Positions 1 to 8,901 of a stretch of DNA of 42,162 nucleotides are shown here, piece by piece (position 1 is the first letter of the stretch; each line of letters starts with the position of its first letter). The position numbers and the translations under genes were made by a program. The DNA is from Hellea sp. (GTDB lineage: Bacteria > Pseudomonadota > Alphaproteobacteria > Caulobacterales > Maricaulaceae), in NCBI GenBank assembly GCA_013002305.1, contig JABDKG010000056.1, positions 1-42,162 of the forward strand, given 5' to 3'. The notes beneath the pieces are model-generated. The model was not told the DNA's origin. It made no database searches and saw nothing but the letters and a program-made list of their open reading frames with translations.

Positions 1-114
1 TATGGTCTGATCGCTGCCCTTATCGGTGTTGCAATTATCGTTGGCGCTCGCGCTGTTGGTAATTCTTTGAACTCTAAGTTCAACGCTGTTGCTACTGAAG
101 TTTCAAACGCTTAA
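1..114 (+). CDS. flp: Flp-family pilin, C-terminal part only
   Basis: The 5' end of the gene lies outside the window; 37 codons and a TAA stop remain. The visible part has a hydrophobic alanine/isoleucine/valine/glycine segment, then a short polar tail with N-S-L-N-S-K-F-N and V-A-T-E-V-S-N-A, as in the C-terminal half of Flp/PilA class IVb pilins. These form the Tad pilus filament after prepilin peptidase cleavage. The family match is inferred from composition and from its position directly upstream of cpaA. It is followed by its own terminator, which fits a pilin made at a higher level than the assembly machinery. Confidence 0.8.
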   Translation, partial: YGLIAALIGVAIIVGARAVGNSLNSKFNAVATEVSNA

Positions 115-140
115 TAGCAACCGAAACAAAAATTTGAAAG

Positions 141-166
141 CCGCCCGTCATGGGCGGTTTTTTTTT
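141..166 (+). terminator. Rho-independent terminator after the pilin gene
   Basis: CCGCCC (141-146) pairs with GGGCGG (152-157) around a 5-nt loop and is followed by nine T residues. It separates the pilin transcript from cpaA. Confidence 0.9.
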
Positions 167-242
167 GGAATCAGGTCGTTGGCAACCTGACGTTAACCCT
201 GTTCCGATAGTTTGACCGTGAATTTAGATTTTAGGTCAAATT

Positions 243-752
243 ATGTCTTTAGCATTTATAGTATTTGCGGTGTTTATTATTGGGCAGCTTATTGCAGCCT
301 ATCGGGACGCATTGACGATGACGATCCCTAACTGGATAAGTGTCCTGATTTTGCTTTCCTTTTTTATTGTCACGCCATTCGTATGGGGTGGTTGGTCGGC
401 ATTCGGCGAACATGTGCTCGTTGGTATCACCGTATTTATTTTTGGATTTGCGATATTTGCGTTTGGTTGGCTTGGCGGCGGAGATGCGAAATTAATGGCT
501 GCAACTGCCTTTTGGTGGCAATGGCCGGATCTTCTTCTTTATGTAACCTATACGACGCTCGCCGGCGGGGTTATCGCGCTATTTATATTGTGGGGCCGTA
601 AATTTGTACCGGCTCAGGTGTTGAGCGCAGACTGGCTCTACAGACTCGTTAAAGACCAAACACACATGCCATACGGGCTAGCATTGGCGTTCGGCGCCAT
701 TGTTACGTTGCCACAAAGTGAGATATTTAGGCTTGCATCGACTTTTGTTTAA
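243..752 (+). CDS. cpaA: Prepilin peptidase CpaA/TadV
   Basis: 169-aa polytopic membrane aspartic peptidase of family A24. It is expected to cleave the leader of the Flp pilin in the inner membrane. Both catalytic Asp motifs are visible: D22 in a YRDALTMTIPN context near the N terminus, and D81 in the GGGDAK (GxGD) motif. There are about five to six hydrophobic segments. The length fits the short CpaA/TadV form, which lacks the N-terminal methyltransferase domain of PilD. It lies between the pilin and cpaB, the usual Tad order. Confidence 0.92.
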   Translation: MSLAFIVFAVFIIGQLIAAYRDALTMTIPNWISVLILLSFFIVTPFVWGGWSAFGEHVLVGITVFIFGFAIFAFGWLGGGDAKLMAATAFWWQWPDLLLYVTYTTLAGGVIALFILWGRKFVPAQVLSADWLYRLVKDQTHMPYGLALAFGAIVTLPQSEIFRLASTFV

Positions 753-855
753 GCTTGTTAACCATTTCTTTGCTCGAAATTCCTAAATATTAACCATGCT
801 TTATGAAATCAGTCCTTAGACAAGGGTTGATACGCCAGAAAAGGGAGGGCTGATC
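753..855. promoter_or_regulatory. Intergenic region likely holding the cpaB promoter
   Basis: This 103-bp gap carries two direct copies of TTAACCAT (758-765 and 790-797), which resemble CtrA half sites. A GGGAGGG Shine-Dalgarno sits just before the cpaB ATG. No perfect TTAA-N7-TTAA is present, so CtrA control here is only a suggestion. I see no convincing terminator for cpaA. Confidence 0.35.
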
Positions 856-1686
856 ATGGATAAGAGACGGCTTATTTTATTGGTTGGAATGCTTGTTCTG
901 GCACCGGTCATATTTATCCTCTTACGGGGGATGAGTCAGACTGAGCCCGCGCCAGTCACGGAAACGCCCCAGATTGTTCAGCCAGTTGTCGAAAAAGTTG
1001 ACTATACTGATGTGCTGGTAGCGAGCAACGACTTCGTTTTTGGGTCACGTTTGAATGAGACTCACTTTACTTGGAAACAATGGCCGTCAGATGCCGTGTC
1101 GCCAAATTATATCACACGAGAAACCACTCCTCAGGCCATGACAGAGCTGTCAGGTGCTGTTGCGCGAGCTGACTTCTTTGCCGGTGATCCTCTTACAGCC
1201 CGAAAATTGGTTATGCCGGGTGAAAGTAGCGTCATGTCGGCATTACTGGCTCCGGGTATGCGAGCCGTTACAACGCGAATTTCAGTTGATACCGCAGCTG
1301 GCGGGTTCATTCAGCCAGGCGATCGCGTTGACATTATATTGACAAGTTCAATCTCTGAAATTCAGGGAAGTTCGAAACGTTATACATCTGACACAATCTT
1401 TGAGAATGTCCGAGTCTTGGCAATTGATCAAACATTCTCAAGCCAAGGTCAGGCCGGTGCATTTGTGATTGGTTCGACCGCGACTTTTGAAATGACCCAA
1501 CGAGATGCAGAAGTTCTGCAACAGTCTGTTGCCCAGGGCGACCTTAGTTTGACGTTGCGCCCAATCGGTAAAAGTTCAGCCCCTGGAACGAGCCGTGCGA
1601 CATCAGGTCAAGGATCTGGCGAAGTATCGTCATTGACAATTTACCGGGATGGGCAGCCTTCACAGGTTGCCATTAGAGGAAAGTAA
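856..1686 (+). CDS. cpaB: Flp pilus assembly protein CpaB/RcpC
   Basis: 276-aa protein with one N-terminal membrane anchor (about residues 5-25), then a periplasmic SAF-like domain (about residues 50-120, including an AGDPLTARKL segment) and the RcpC/CpaB domain containing RVDIILTS. CpaB proteins are periplasmic components that help the CpaC secretin assemble. The start is supported by a strong GGGAGGG ribosome site. The stop overlaps the cpaC start (TAATG), so the two are translationally coupled. Confidence 0.92.
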   Translation: MDKRRLILLVGMLVLAPVIFILLRGMSQTEPAPVTETPQIVQPVVEKVDYTDVLVASNDFVFGSRLNETHFTWKQWPSDAVSPNYITRETTPQAMTELSGAVARADFFAGDPLTARKLVMPGESSVMSALLAPGMRAVTTRISVDTAAGGFIQPGDRVDIILTSSISEIQGSSKRYTSDTIFENVRVLAIDQTFSSQGQAGAFVIGSTATFEMTQRDAEVLQQSVAQGDLSLTLRPIGKSSAPGTSRATSGQGSGEVSSLTIYRDGQPSQVAIRGK

Positions 1687-3155
1687 TGATGAATTTTAAT
1701 TTTAAAAAATTCGGCCTCAGAACAGGCTTAATGCTGTCCGGCTTGGCATTTGTCAGCCTGTCGGCGAACGCCGGTGATCGGTCCTATTCCTATATACAGT
1801 CTCAAGCGAATGACGGAGTGACGATTCAAACGCCCGGTCAAAGCGCCGTTTCAAAATCTATTGTTATTCCGTTTGGAAAATCCGTACCGGTCGAAATTCC
1901 AGTTCCAATGATGGATGTAATTGTATCCAATCCCGATATTGTAGAAGCGATGGTGCACACACAGCACCGGACAGTTCTAATCGGGAAGCGAACCGGACAA
2001 ACCAATGTCTATTTTTACGGCAATGACAATCAGGAAATTCTGTCGCTCGAAATTCGAGTCGAAAGAGATATAAATGGCCTTAAGTCTTTGATTTCGCAGC
2101 ACACTGAAGGCGCGAATGTTGAAGTTCAGGCCATTAATAATAATCTGCTTTTGACGGGCCGTGTACCGAACGCGGCAACAGCTGACAAAGTTGCGGCTAT
2201 CGCGAAAATGTGGCTCGACGAAAATACATCGTCAGACGTGAAAGGCGAGATAACCAACCTAATGTCCGTCGAGGGCAAGGACCAAGTTCTGTTAAAAGTC
2301 CGGATGGTCGAAATGCAGCGCAGCGTTTCCAAACAAATGGGTATTAATCTTGAAGCCATTGGCAATCTTGGCGATTCAACAGTTTCTTTGATGAGCGCAA
2401 ATGCTTTAGGAACGGGCGCGGGCTTATCAGGCAGCTTCAACTGGAATGTCGGCGGAGCTCTCGATACTTTGACAGGGGCGTTTGACGCGCTTGAACGCGT
2501 TGGATTAATTCGAACCTTAGCCGAGCCGACACTCGCTGCGATTTCCGGCGAAACCGCCAACTTCCTCGTGGGCGGTGAGTTCCCGCTTCTGACAAATGTA
2601 TTTGTAGATGATCAGGGTCGTGTCCAACGCGAATTCGAATTCAAACCCTATGGCGTAGCCTTAGGCTTCACCCCAGTGGTTCTGAGCGAAGGCCGAATTT
2701 CACTGAATATCTCCACAGAAGTTTCTGAGCCGACAACAGAAGGTTCGTTTGAAACAGGCGGCATTTCGTCTGACATTCTCGGTCTAAGAATTCGCCGGGC
2801 GAACACTGTTGTTGAATTGCCAGCTGGCGGATCCCTCGTCATCGCTGGATTGATCCGAGAAGAAGCGCGTCAATCTTTGGACGGCACACCAGGTTTAAAA
2901 GACGTTCCTCTATTAGGCGCAGCTTTTCGAAGCCGAGATGATCTGACGACCCAAACCGAGCTCGTAATTATCGTCACTCCTTATCTGGTGGATCCAACTC
3001 ATCCGGATAATTTGCAGACACCGCTCGATAGTTTCGTTGCTGCCAATGACGGCGATGCCATTTTATGGAACCGGCTGAACAAGGTATACGGCGATAATGC
3101 CAATCAAATTGACAACCAGTCTTTGGAAGGCCCGTTTGGGCATGTTGTGGACTAG
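1686..3155 (+). CDS. cpaC: Tad pilus secretin CpaC/RcpA
   Basis: 489-aa outer-membrane secretin. A cleavable signal peptide ends near S-A-N-A (about residue 29). It is followed by the pilus/secretin N-terminal domain (GKSVPVEIPVPM and the RTGQTNVYFYG region), a BON-like stretch (about 125-190), and the secretin domain (about 200-440) with the typical AEPTLAAISGETANFLVGGEFP and TPYLVDP blocks. It forms the gated channel through which the pilus leaves the cell. The start may be the first ATG, overlapping the cpaB stop, or the adjacent one three bases later. Confidence 0.94.
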   Translation: MMNFNFKKFGLRTGLMLSGLAFVSLSANAGDRSYSYIQSQANDGVTIQTPGQSAVSKSIVIPFGKSVPVEIPVPMMDVIVSNPDIVEAMVHTQHRTVLIGKRTGQTNVYFYGNDNQEILSLEIRVERDINGLKSLISQHTEGANVEVQAINNNLLLTGRVPNAATADKVAAIAKMWLDENTSSDVKGEITNLMSVEGKDQVLLKVRMVEMQRSVSKQMGINLEAIGNLGDSTVSLMSANALGTGAGLSGSFNWNVGGALDTLTGAFDALERVGLIRTLAEPTLAAISGETANFLVGGEFPLLTNVFVDDQGRVQREFEFKPYGVALGFTPVVLSEGRISLNISTEVSEPTTEGSFETGGISSDILGLRIRRANTVVELPAGGSLVIAGLIREEARQSLDGTPGLKDVPLLGAAFRSRDDLTTQTELVIIVTPYLVDPTHPDNLQTPLDSFVAANDGDAILWNRLNKVYGDNANQIDNQSLEGPFGHVVD

Positions 3156-3169
3156 TGAAGGGTTACATT

Positions 3170-3844
3170 ATGAAATATTCGCCCAAATCTTTTAAAGCCA
3201 GCGTCCTAACAGGGCTTTCGCTTGCCATTCTAGCGGGATGTGCCTCACCAATGGAAAGTCAACCGCCGACATTGATGCGGCATCCTATCCAAGTTGCCGA
3301 ATCGATTGAGCGTTTAGAGCTCTATGCGCGCCCAGACGGGATGAGCTTATCAGCTCGGGATCAACATGCTGTCGCTGGATTTTTAGAAGGCTACGCCCGT
3401 TATGGCGAAGGACCGCTCCATATGAGCGTGCCAAATCATTCTAATGCAGGAACCGCACAAACAACTAGCATGGTACGTGAGATGATGTCGGGCATGGGCC
3501 TTGGCGGTAACGCCGTTCAAGAGGGTCAGCATCAGGCAGCGGCGCAGTTTTCCCCGGTCGTCGTATCATATCGAAGATTAAAGGCCTTGCCGCGGGATTG
3601 CAGTATCAACGCCAATCTCGCGAACACTTACAGTAATCAGCCCTATCCAAACTTTGGCTGTAGTCAGTCCGCCAATCTGGCCGCGATGATTGACGATCCG
3701 GCGCAGCTACTGGCGCCAAATGAAATGGGACCGGCAAATATGCGCCGCCGAATGACTGTTTACGACAAATATATCAAGGGTGAAAACCCGGCTTCTGCGC
3801 TGCCAAATCGCCAGGAAATTTCATCTTCTGATAACACGGATTAG
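3170..3844 (+). CDS. cpaD: Pilus assembly lipoprotein CpaD
   Basis: 224-aa predicted outer-membrane lipoprotein of the CpaD family, which partners the secretin in alphaproteobacterial Tad systems. It has a lipoprotein signal peptide with lipobox L-A-G-C (lipidated Cys24). The C-terminal half holds the characteristic NPNFGC-like segment (YPNFGCSQSANLAAMI). I choose the ATG at 3170 because GAAGGG lies about 8 bases upstream and the signal peptide starts there. An in-frame GTG at 3155, overlapping the cpaC stop, would only add five residues. Confidence 0.9.
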   Translation: MKYSPKSFKASVLTGLSLAILAGCASPMESQPPTLMRHPIQVAESIERLELYARPDGMSLSARDQHAVAGFLEGYARYGEGPLHMSVPNHSNAGTAQTTSMVREMMSGMGLGGNAVQEGQHQAAAQFSPVVVSYRRLKALPRDCSINANLANTYSNQPYPNFGCSQSANLAAMIDDPAQLLAPNEMGPANMRRRMTVYDKYIKGENPASALPNRQEISSSDNTD

Positions 3845-3851
3845 TGACCTA

Positions 3852-5444
3852 ATGACCAACCCTTCTCAGTTACCACCTATTCCTCAGCAGGTTCCGGCCC
3901 CGCAGCCGACGCAGGTTCCGTTTCCGCAGGCGCCGATGGCACAGGCCGCGCCAATGCCGTCGCCTTACGGGCAGCCTCAACCAGCCCAAGCTGCACCTAC
4001 GCCTACGGTTCCGGCACCGCCAATGGGAGCCGCACCTAACGCCGCGCCCGGTGGATTTCCTCCGCCGCCACAAGGCCAGACTCAAATGCAGCCTCCTATG
4101 CCGAGCTCGGCAACGCCGTCGGCAGCGACGCCTAATTATCCAATGCCGTCTCCGGAACCATTTGGTGATGGCGGGGAAGTTGCCCTACCGAACATTGCTA
4201 TCCAGGCTTTCTGCGAACGTTCTGAAACGGCAGGTTCTATCCATGAAATGTCACGCGACTGGCGCATGAAACGGACGAATTTGAAAATTTTTATGGGCGG
4301 CTTACCAGCAGCTGTTGACTATTATCACAAAGAGAGCACGCCAGCACTGATCTTGATTGAATCTGGAATGCGCGGTCCGGAGCTCTTCGCCCAGCTTGAG
4401 CAGCTCGCGTCCGTTTGTGACGAGGGCACACAGGTCATAATGATCGGCGCGGCAAATGATATTAAGCTGTATCGTCAACTTCTTGAAAAAGGCGTCAGTG
4501 ACTATATCGTTCCTCCGTTTCATCCATTGTCGATGATCCGCACAATATCGGAACGATTCACAGATCCAGAAAAACCATTTACAGGCCGGGTCGCCGCATT
4601 TTTCGGCGCTAAAGGCGGTGTCGGTTCCTCAACAATCGCGCATAATATTGCTTGGTGCCTTGCGGAAGTTATTGGGCAGGAAACATCGCTGGTCGATCTT
4701 GATTCTTCTTGGGGGACAACAGGCCTCGATTTCGCTTACGATGCGACCCAAGGTCTCGAAGAAGCTTTGGCACAGCCTGATCGATTAGACGACACTCTGC
4801 TTGACAGAATTATGCTGCGTCATACGGCAAAACTGTCAATCCTCCCGGCTTCTGGTACATTGGATAATAGTCCGGTCATGAAAAGTGAGGCCTTTGAAAC
4901 TGTCGTCAACAGTATTCGGAAGATCAGTCCGCTGACCTTGTTAGATATGCCACATTATTGGTGCGATTGGACTCGTACGGTTTTGACGTCGGCAGATGAT
5001 GTCATCATAACCGCCAATTGCGACCTCGCAAACCTTCGGAATACGAAAAACCTTATTGACCATCTTAAGGCTGAGCGTCCCAATGATGCGCTGCCTATCT
5101 TGATTTTAAATCAAGTTGGTCGTTCGAAAAACCATGAAATATCAGTCAAGGATTTTGGCGCGGCTGTCGGGATGGACCCTGCGCTGGTCGTTCCGTTCGA
5201 TCCGGATTCATTTTTCGAAGCGGCTAATGATGGCAAAATGCTGACAGATGTTAAGTCGGCCGCCACCATAGTGAACGGTATGAATTATATCGCCACTCGG
5301 CTTAAAACCGGCCAGTTCGCGGCGCCGGTTGAAAATACGGGCAAGCGTAGTGGGAAAGGTAAGGGAAAAGCGGGTAAAGGCGCATCGCCTAAGGATAAGG
5401 GCGGAAAATCCTCTCTTTTTTCTAAATTGAAAAAAAGAAAGTAA
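3852..5444 (+). CDS. cpaE: Pilus assembly ATPase CpaE/TadZ
   Basis: 530-aa MinD/ParA-like localisation ATPase. In Caulobacter, CpaE places the pilus machinery at a cell pole. Domains: a Pro/Gln/Ala-rich low-complexity N terminus (about 1-95), a degenerate receiver-like domain (about 110-240), then the ATPase with a deviant Walker A (FFGAKGGVGSST, about 250-261). The C-terminal tail of about 40 residues is very rich in Lys and Gly. The ATG at 3852 follows the cpaD stop by 7 bases. A longer in-frame reading into cpaD exists but is less likely. The proline-rich head and basic tail are unusually pronounced. Confidence 0.9.
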   Translation: MTNPSQLPPIPQQVPAPQPTQVPFPQAPMAQAAPMPSPYGQPQPAQAAPTPTVPAPPMGAAPNAAPGGFPPPPQGQTQMQPPMPSSATPSAATPNYPMPSPEPFGDGGEVALPNIAIQAFCERSETAGSIHEMSRDWRMKRTNLKIFMGGLPAAVDYYHKESTPALILIESGMRGPELFAQLEQLASVCDEGTQVIMIGAANDIKLYRQLLEKGVSDYIVPPFHPLSMIRTISERFTDPEKPFTGRVAAFFGAKGGVGSSTIAHNIAWCLAEVIGQETSLVDLDSSWGTTGLDFAYDATQGLEEALAQPDRLDDTLLDRIMLRHTAKLSILPASGTLDNSPVMKSEAFETVVNSIRKISPLTLLDMPHYWCDWTRTVLTSADDVIITANCDLANLRNTKNLIDHLKAERPNDALPILILNQVGRSKNHEISVKDFGAAVGMDPALVVPFDPDSFFEAANDGKMLTDVKSAATIVNGMNYIATRLKTGQFAAPVENTGKRSGKGKGKAGKGASPKDKGGKSSLFSKLKKRK

Positions 5445-5450
5445 GCCTGG

Positions 5451-6863
5451 ATGTTTGGAAAACGTCAAACTAACAACGCCGTTCTGTCGTCGGCGGAGCC
5501 TTCCGAAAAAGCTGAAGAGGTCAAACCTGTTCAGCCGGCGCCTCAAGCCATGCAGCCCAAGATTGAAGCAAGTCAGGGCGGCGAAAAGTCTGAAGAATAT
5601 TACGAGACAAAGGCGACCATTTTTAATGCCCTGTTCGAAACGATTGATGTTTCGGCTTTGGCTGGAATGCAACCTGATCGGGCTCGAGAAGAAATTCGAA
5701 CAATCGTTGATGAAATTATTGCCATCAGAAATGTCAGGCTTTCTGTAGCGGAGCAAAATCAGCTCATTAATGAAATTTGCGATGATATTCTGGGCTACGG
5801 TCCTTTAGAGCCGCTCCTAGCCCGAGACGATATTGCCGATATTATGGTCAATGGTGCTAAACACGTCTTTATCGAATCCAATGGTAAGATGCAGAAAACC
5901 AACATTCGGTTTCGAGATAATCAGCAACTTATGAATATTTGTCAGCGGATTGTATCTCAGGTTGGCCGTCGTGTTGATGAAGCCAGCCCGATTTGTGATG
6001 CGCGTCTGCTTGATGGTTCTCGGGTCAATGTGATCGCCCCGCCGCTTGCAATCGATGGCCCGGCCTTGACTATTCGTAAATTTAAAAAAGACAAGCTCAC
6101 ACTCGAGCATTTGGTCGGATTTAAATCCATTTCGCCCGCGGGCGCAAAGGTCCTTCAAATTATTGGCGCCTGTCAGTGTAACGTCGTGATTTCAGGGGGT
6201 ACGGGTTCTGGGAAAACAACATTGCTAAACTGCCTGACTGGATTTATTCATCCGGATGAACGGATTATTACCTGCGAAGACGCTGCAGAATTGCAACTTC
6301 AGCAGCCACATGTTGTGCGTCTCGAAACACGACCGCCTAACCTTGAAGGGAAAGGCCGCGTGACCATGGCGGATCTGGTTAAAAACTGTCTGCGGATGCG
6401 CCCCGAACGTATTATTGTGGGTGAGGTCCGGGGTCCGGAGGCTTTTGATCTATTGCAGGCTATGAATACGGGTCACGATGGCTCGATGGGTACGCTTCAC
6501 GCCAACTCGCCAAGAGAAGCTTTGTCTCGATTGGAGTCTATGATTACGATGGGCGGCTTTAGCCTGCCGGCTAAAACTATTCGCGAAATGATTGTTGGCT
6601 CAGTCGATGTCATAGTCCAAGCTGCGCGTCTGCGAGATGGTTCGCGGCGTATTACAAAAATCACCGAAGTGATCGGTATGGAGGGCGATGTTATCGTCAC
6701 CCAGGATTTGTTGGTTTACGAGATGGACGGCGAAGATGCTCAAGGCAATATTATCGGCGAACACAAATCAACTGGTATTGCGCGTCCAGCATTTTGGGAT
6801 CGCGCCCGTTACTTTAATCTGGAAAAAGAGCTCGCTGAAGCTCTGGACGCTGCAGGTAGCTAA
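5451..6863 (+). CDS. cpaF: Tad pilus secretion ATPase CpaF/TadA
   Basis: 470-aa cytoplasmic hexameric ATPase of the VirB11/GspE superfamily that powers Flp pilus assembly. Walker [10 protein letters not shown] lies at about residues 247-255. It is followed by the Asp-box region ([12 protein letters not shown]), the Walker B area ([19 protein letters not shown]) and the conserved MGTLHANS His box. The charged N-terminal leader of about 60 residues is typical of CpaF. It starts 6 bases after cpaE and ends 2 bases before tadB. Confidence 0.96.
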   Translation: MFGKRQTNNAVLSSAEPSEKAEEVKPVQPAPQAMQPKIEASQGGEKSEEYYETKATIFNALFETIDVSALAGMQPDRAREEIRTIVDEIIAIRNVRLSVAEQNQLINEICDDILGYGPLEPLLARDDIADIMVNGAKHVFIESNGKMQKTNIRFRDNQQLMNICQRIVSQVGRRVDEASPICDARLLDGSRVNVIAPPLAIDGPALTIRKFKKDKLTLEHLVGFKSISPAGAKVLQIIGACQCNVVISGGTGSGKTTLLNCLTGFIHPDERIITCEDAAELQLQQPHVVRLETRPPNLEGKGRVTMADLVKNCLRMRPERIIVGEVRGPEAFDLLQAMNTGHDGSMGTLHANSPREALSRLESMITMGGFSLPAKTIREMIVGSVDVIVQAARLRDGSRRITKITEVIGMEGDVIVTQDLLVYEMDGEDAQGNIIGEHKSTGIARPAFWDRARYFNLEKELAEALDAAGS

Positions 6864-6865
6864 GA

Positions 6866-7864
6866 ATGGAACTAGATCAGCAAACCCTTATCGCGTTGGC
6901 CGGGGCAGGATTTGTTATCTTGCTGTTTTTATTTCTATTAACCGGTGGTCAAAATTCAGCTGAAAAACGCGTAAAAACTTTGTCCCAAAGTATGGGCGGC
7001 GGTCAAAATAAGAAAGCCATGTTGGGCTTTATGAAGGTAGATGATCCAGGGCAACGTCGTCGCCAGATCGAAGATTCACTTTCCAAAATTGAAGAAGATC
7101 AAAAAAACAAAAAAAAGCAACGAAAATCGCTCAAGGCAAAAATTGTTCAAGCGGATTGGTCAATCACAGCACAACGATATTCAGTGATCTGGTTGTCCGT
7201 CGGAATTATCGCTGGAGCTGGCCTCTATATCGCGTTTAAAAATTACTATATTGCGGGCGGGGTGGCTGTGGTTTTAGGCCTCGGAATTCCGCGAATGTAT
7301 ATTAACTGGGTCATCAAACGCCGACAAAAAAAATTCACCAACAGTTTTGCAGACGCAATGGATATTATTGTTCGGGGCGTCCGAACAGGATTGCCGCTCG
7401 GCGATTGTTTGAAAATTATTGCCCATGAAAGCCCTCAACCAGTTGCAGGGGAATTTTTGCGCGTCGTCGAAGGTGAAGCTGTTGGCGTTCCCATTGAAGT
7501 CTGCCTGGAAAGAATGTTTGAAAGAATGCCGGTGCCAGAAGTGAATTTTTTCGCAACTGTCCTGAATATTCAGAAAACTACCGGCGGTAATTTGGGCGAA
7601 TCCTTATCCAATCTTTCAGGTGTTTTGCGAGGTCGGAAATTGCTCCGCGAGAAAATCAAAGCACTTTCAGCGGAAGCCAAAACCTCCGCAATGATTATTG
7701 GTGCTTTACCGATAATCGTTATGGTCCTGGTGACAATCGTGTCGCCCGATTATATGGCCGATTTATATTATACAGATACAGGACAGAGAAATTTGGTCAT
7801 TGGGGCCGCTATGATGGTTTGTGGTATTCTTGTTATGCGCAAGATGATCAACTTTAAAATTTAG
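6866..7864 (+). CDS. tadB: Tad platform membrane protein TadB
   Basis: 332-aa inner-membrane protein of the GspF/T2SSF type. It has one N-terminal membrane segment (about 8-27), a Lys-rich cytoplasmic stretch, two central membrane segments (about 105-145), the T2SSF domain (about 170-295, FADAMDIIVRGVRTGLPLGD) and C-terminal membrane helices. With TadC it forms the platform turned by CpaF. It starts 2 bases after the cpaF stop. Confidence 0.94.
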   Translation: MELDQQTLIALAGAGFVILLFLFLLTGGQNSAEKRVKTLSQSMGGGQNKKAMLGFMKVDDPGQRRRQIEDSLSKIEEDQKNKKKQRKSLKAKIVQADWSITAQRYSVIWLSVGIIAGAGLYIAFKNYYIAGGVAVVLGLGIPRMYINWVIKRRQKKFTNSFADAMDIIVRGVRTGLPLGDCLKIIAHESPQPVAGEFLRVVEGEAVGVPIEVCLERMFERMPVPEVNFFATVLNIQKTTGGNLGESLSNLSGVLRGRKLLREKIKALSAEAKTSAMIIGALPIIVMVLVTIVSPDYMADLYYTDTGQRNLVIGAAMMVCGILVMRKMINFKI

Positions 7865-7871
7865 GACCGCC

Positions 7872-8828
7872 ATGGGAGATCTCATAACACCTCAGAATAT
7901 TGGCTACATGGTCCTTTCGGTTATGGTGGTTGTTACGGCTTTCATGCTGCTAGACCCATTGCTCGAGGGCGACAAGCTAAAAAAGCGGATGAATTCCGTT
8001 TCGTCAACTCGGGATGCTTTGAAAGAAAAAAGGCTCCAAGGGTTAAATAAACAAGACGTCGGATTGCGGTCCGACCGCAAAGGCAAAATTACGAATATAG
8101 TCGATAATTTGAGTTTGGAGAAATTGCTGGCCGCGGACAATCTCAAACAGCGGCTCTCTCAAGCTGGCATGCGTGGCCAACGACCTGTCTATATGTTCTA
8201 TTTTTTCCGCTTGGCGATGCCAATTATATTAGGCGTAATTGGAATAATATTTTTGGTCGGTCTAAATGTCCTGAAATTATCAATGTCACAAAATGCCTTG
8301 ATCACTGTATTCATCTTGGTTGGCGGTTATTATTTACCCGGCATATTTGTCAGAAATGCCGCTGGTAAACGCGGCAAAAAAATTGCTGGAGTATTCCCAG
8401 ACGCGCTCGACTTGCTATTGATTTGTGTTGAATCAGGCATGTCGGTTGAACTCGCTTTTGGACGGGTTTCTCAGGAAATGGCCGAAAACTCTGTTGAACT
8501 GGCCGAAGAATTTTCGCTAACGACCGCGGAGCTGTCTTATTTACAAAGTCGTCGTCAAGCCTATGAGAACCTTGCACGGCGCAATGATAATTCCGGTATT
8601 AAATCTGTCTCTACCGCATTAGTTCAATCCGAACGTTACGGTACGCCGCTTGGCGACACGCTGCGGACGCTCGCAACTGAAAATCGGCAGATGCGGGTTA
8701 TGGCGGCTGAGAAAAAAGCGGCAGCACTTCCGGCCAAGCTAACAGTTCCGATGATCCTGTTTTTCTTGCCAGTCTTGTTTATCGTTATTCTGACGCCGGC
8801 AGGCATGCGGATGACAGAGGCTTTCTAG
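7872..8828 (+). CDS. tadC: Tad platform membrane protein TadC
   Basis: 318-aa paralogue of TadB with an N-terminal membrane segment, a central membrane pair (about 110-160) and the T2SSF domain (about 170-300, FPDALDLLLICVESGMSVELAF). It ends in a hydrophobic helix containing LFFLPVLFIVILTPAG. An AGGA ribosome site precedes the start, 7 bases after tadB. It is the last gene of the cpaA-tadC run. The TadE/F/G pseudopilin genes are not in this window. Confidence 0.93.
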   Translation: MGDLITPQNIGYMVLSVMVVVTAFMLLDPLLEGDKLKKRMNSVSSTRDALKEKRLQGLNKQDVGLRSDRKGKITNIVDNLSLEKLLAADNLKQRLSQAGMRGQRPVYMFYFFRLAMPIILGVIGIIFLVGLNVLKLSMSQNALITVFILVGGYYLPGIFVRNAAGKRGKKIAGVFPDALDLLLICVESGMSVELAFGRVSQEMAENSVELAEEFSLTTAELSYLQSRRQAYENLARRNDNSGIKSVSTALVQSERYGTPLGDTLRTLATENRQMRVMAAEKKAAALPAKLTVPMILFFLPVLFIVILTPAGMRMTEAF

Positions 8829-8850
8829 CAGCCACAACCTTAGCCAATAA

Positions 8851-8880
8851 AAAAAGGACGGTTTTTGACCGTCCTTTTTT
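8851..8880 (+). terminator. Terminator between convergent tadC and tadD
   Basis: GGACGGT (8856-8862) pairs with ACCGTCC (8868-8874). It is preceded by A residues and followed by six T residues, so it can end transcription from both sides. Confidence 0.9.
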
Positions 8881-8901
8881 GGTTTGGGAATGGAAATATA
8901 T

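Noticed and set aside
749-761. TTAA-GCTTG-TTAA at the end of cpaA
   Set aside because: Spacer is 5 bases, not the 7 required for a canonical CtrA site.
5208-5756. Long open frame antisense to the cpaE/cpaF junction
   Set aside because: It overlaps two certain genes and its composition is that of a shadow frame.
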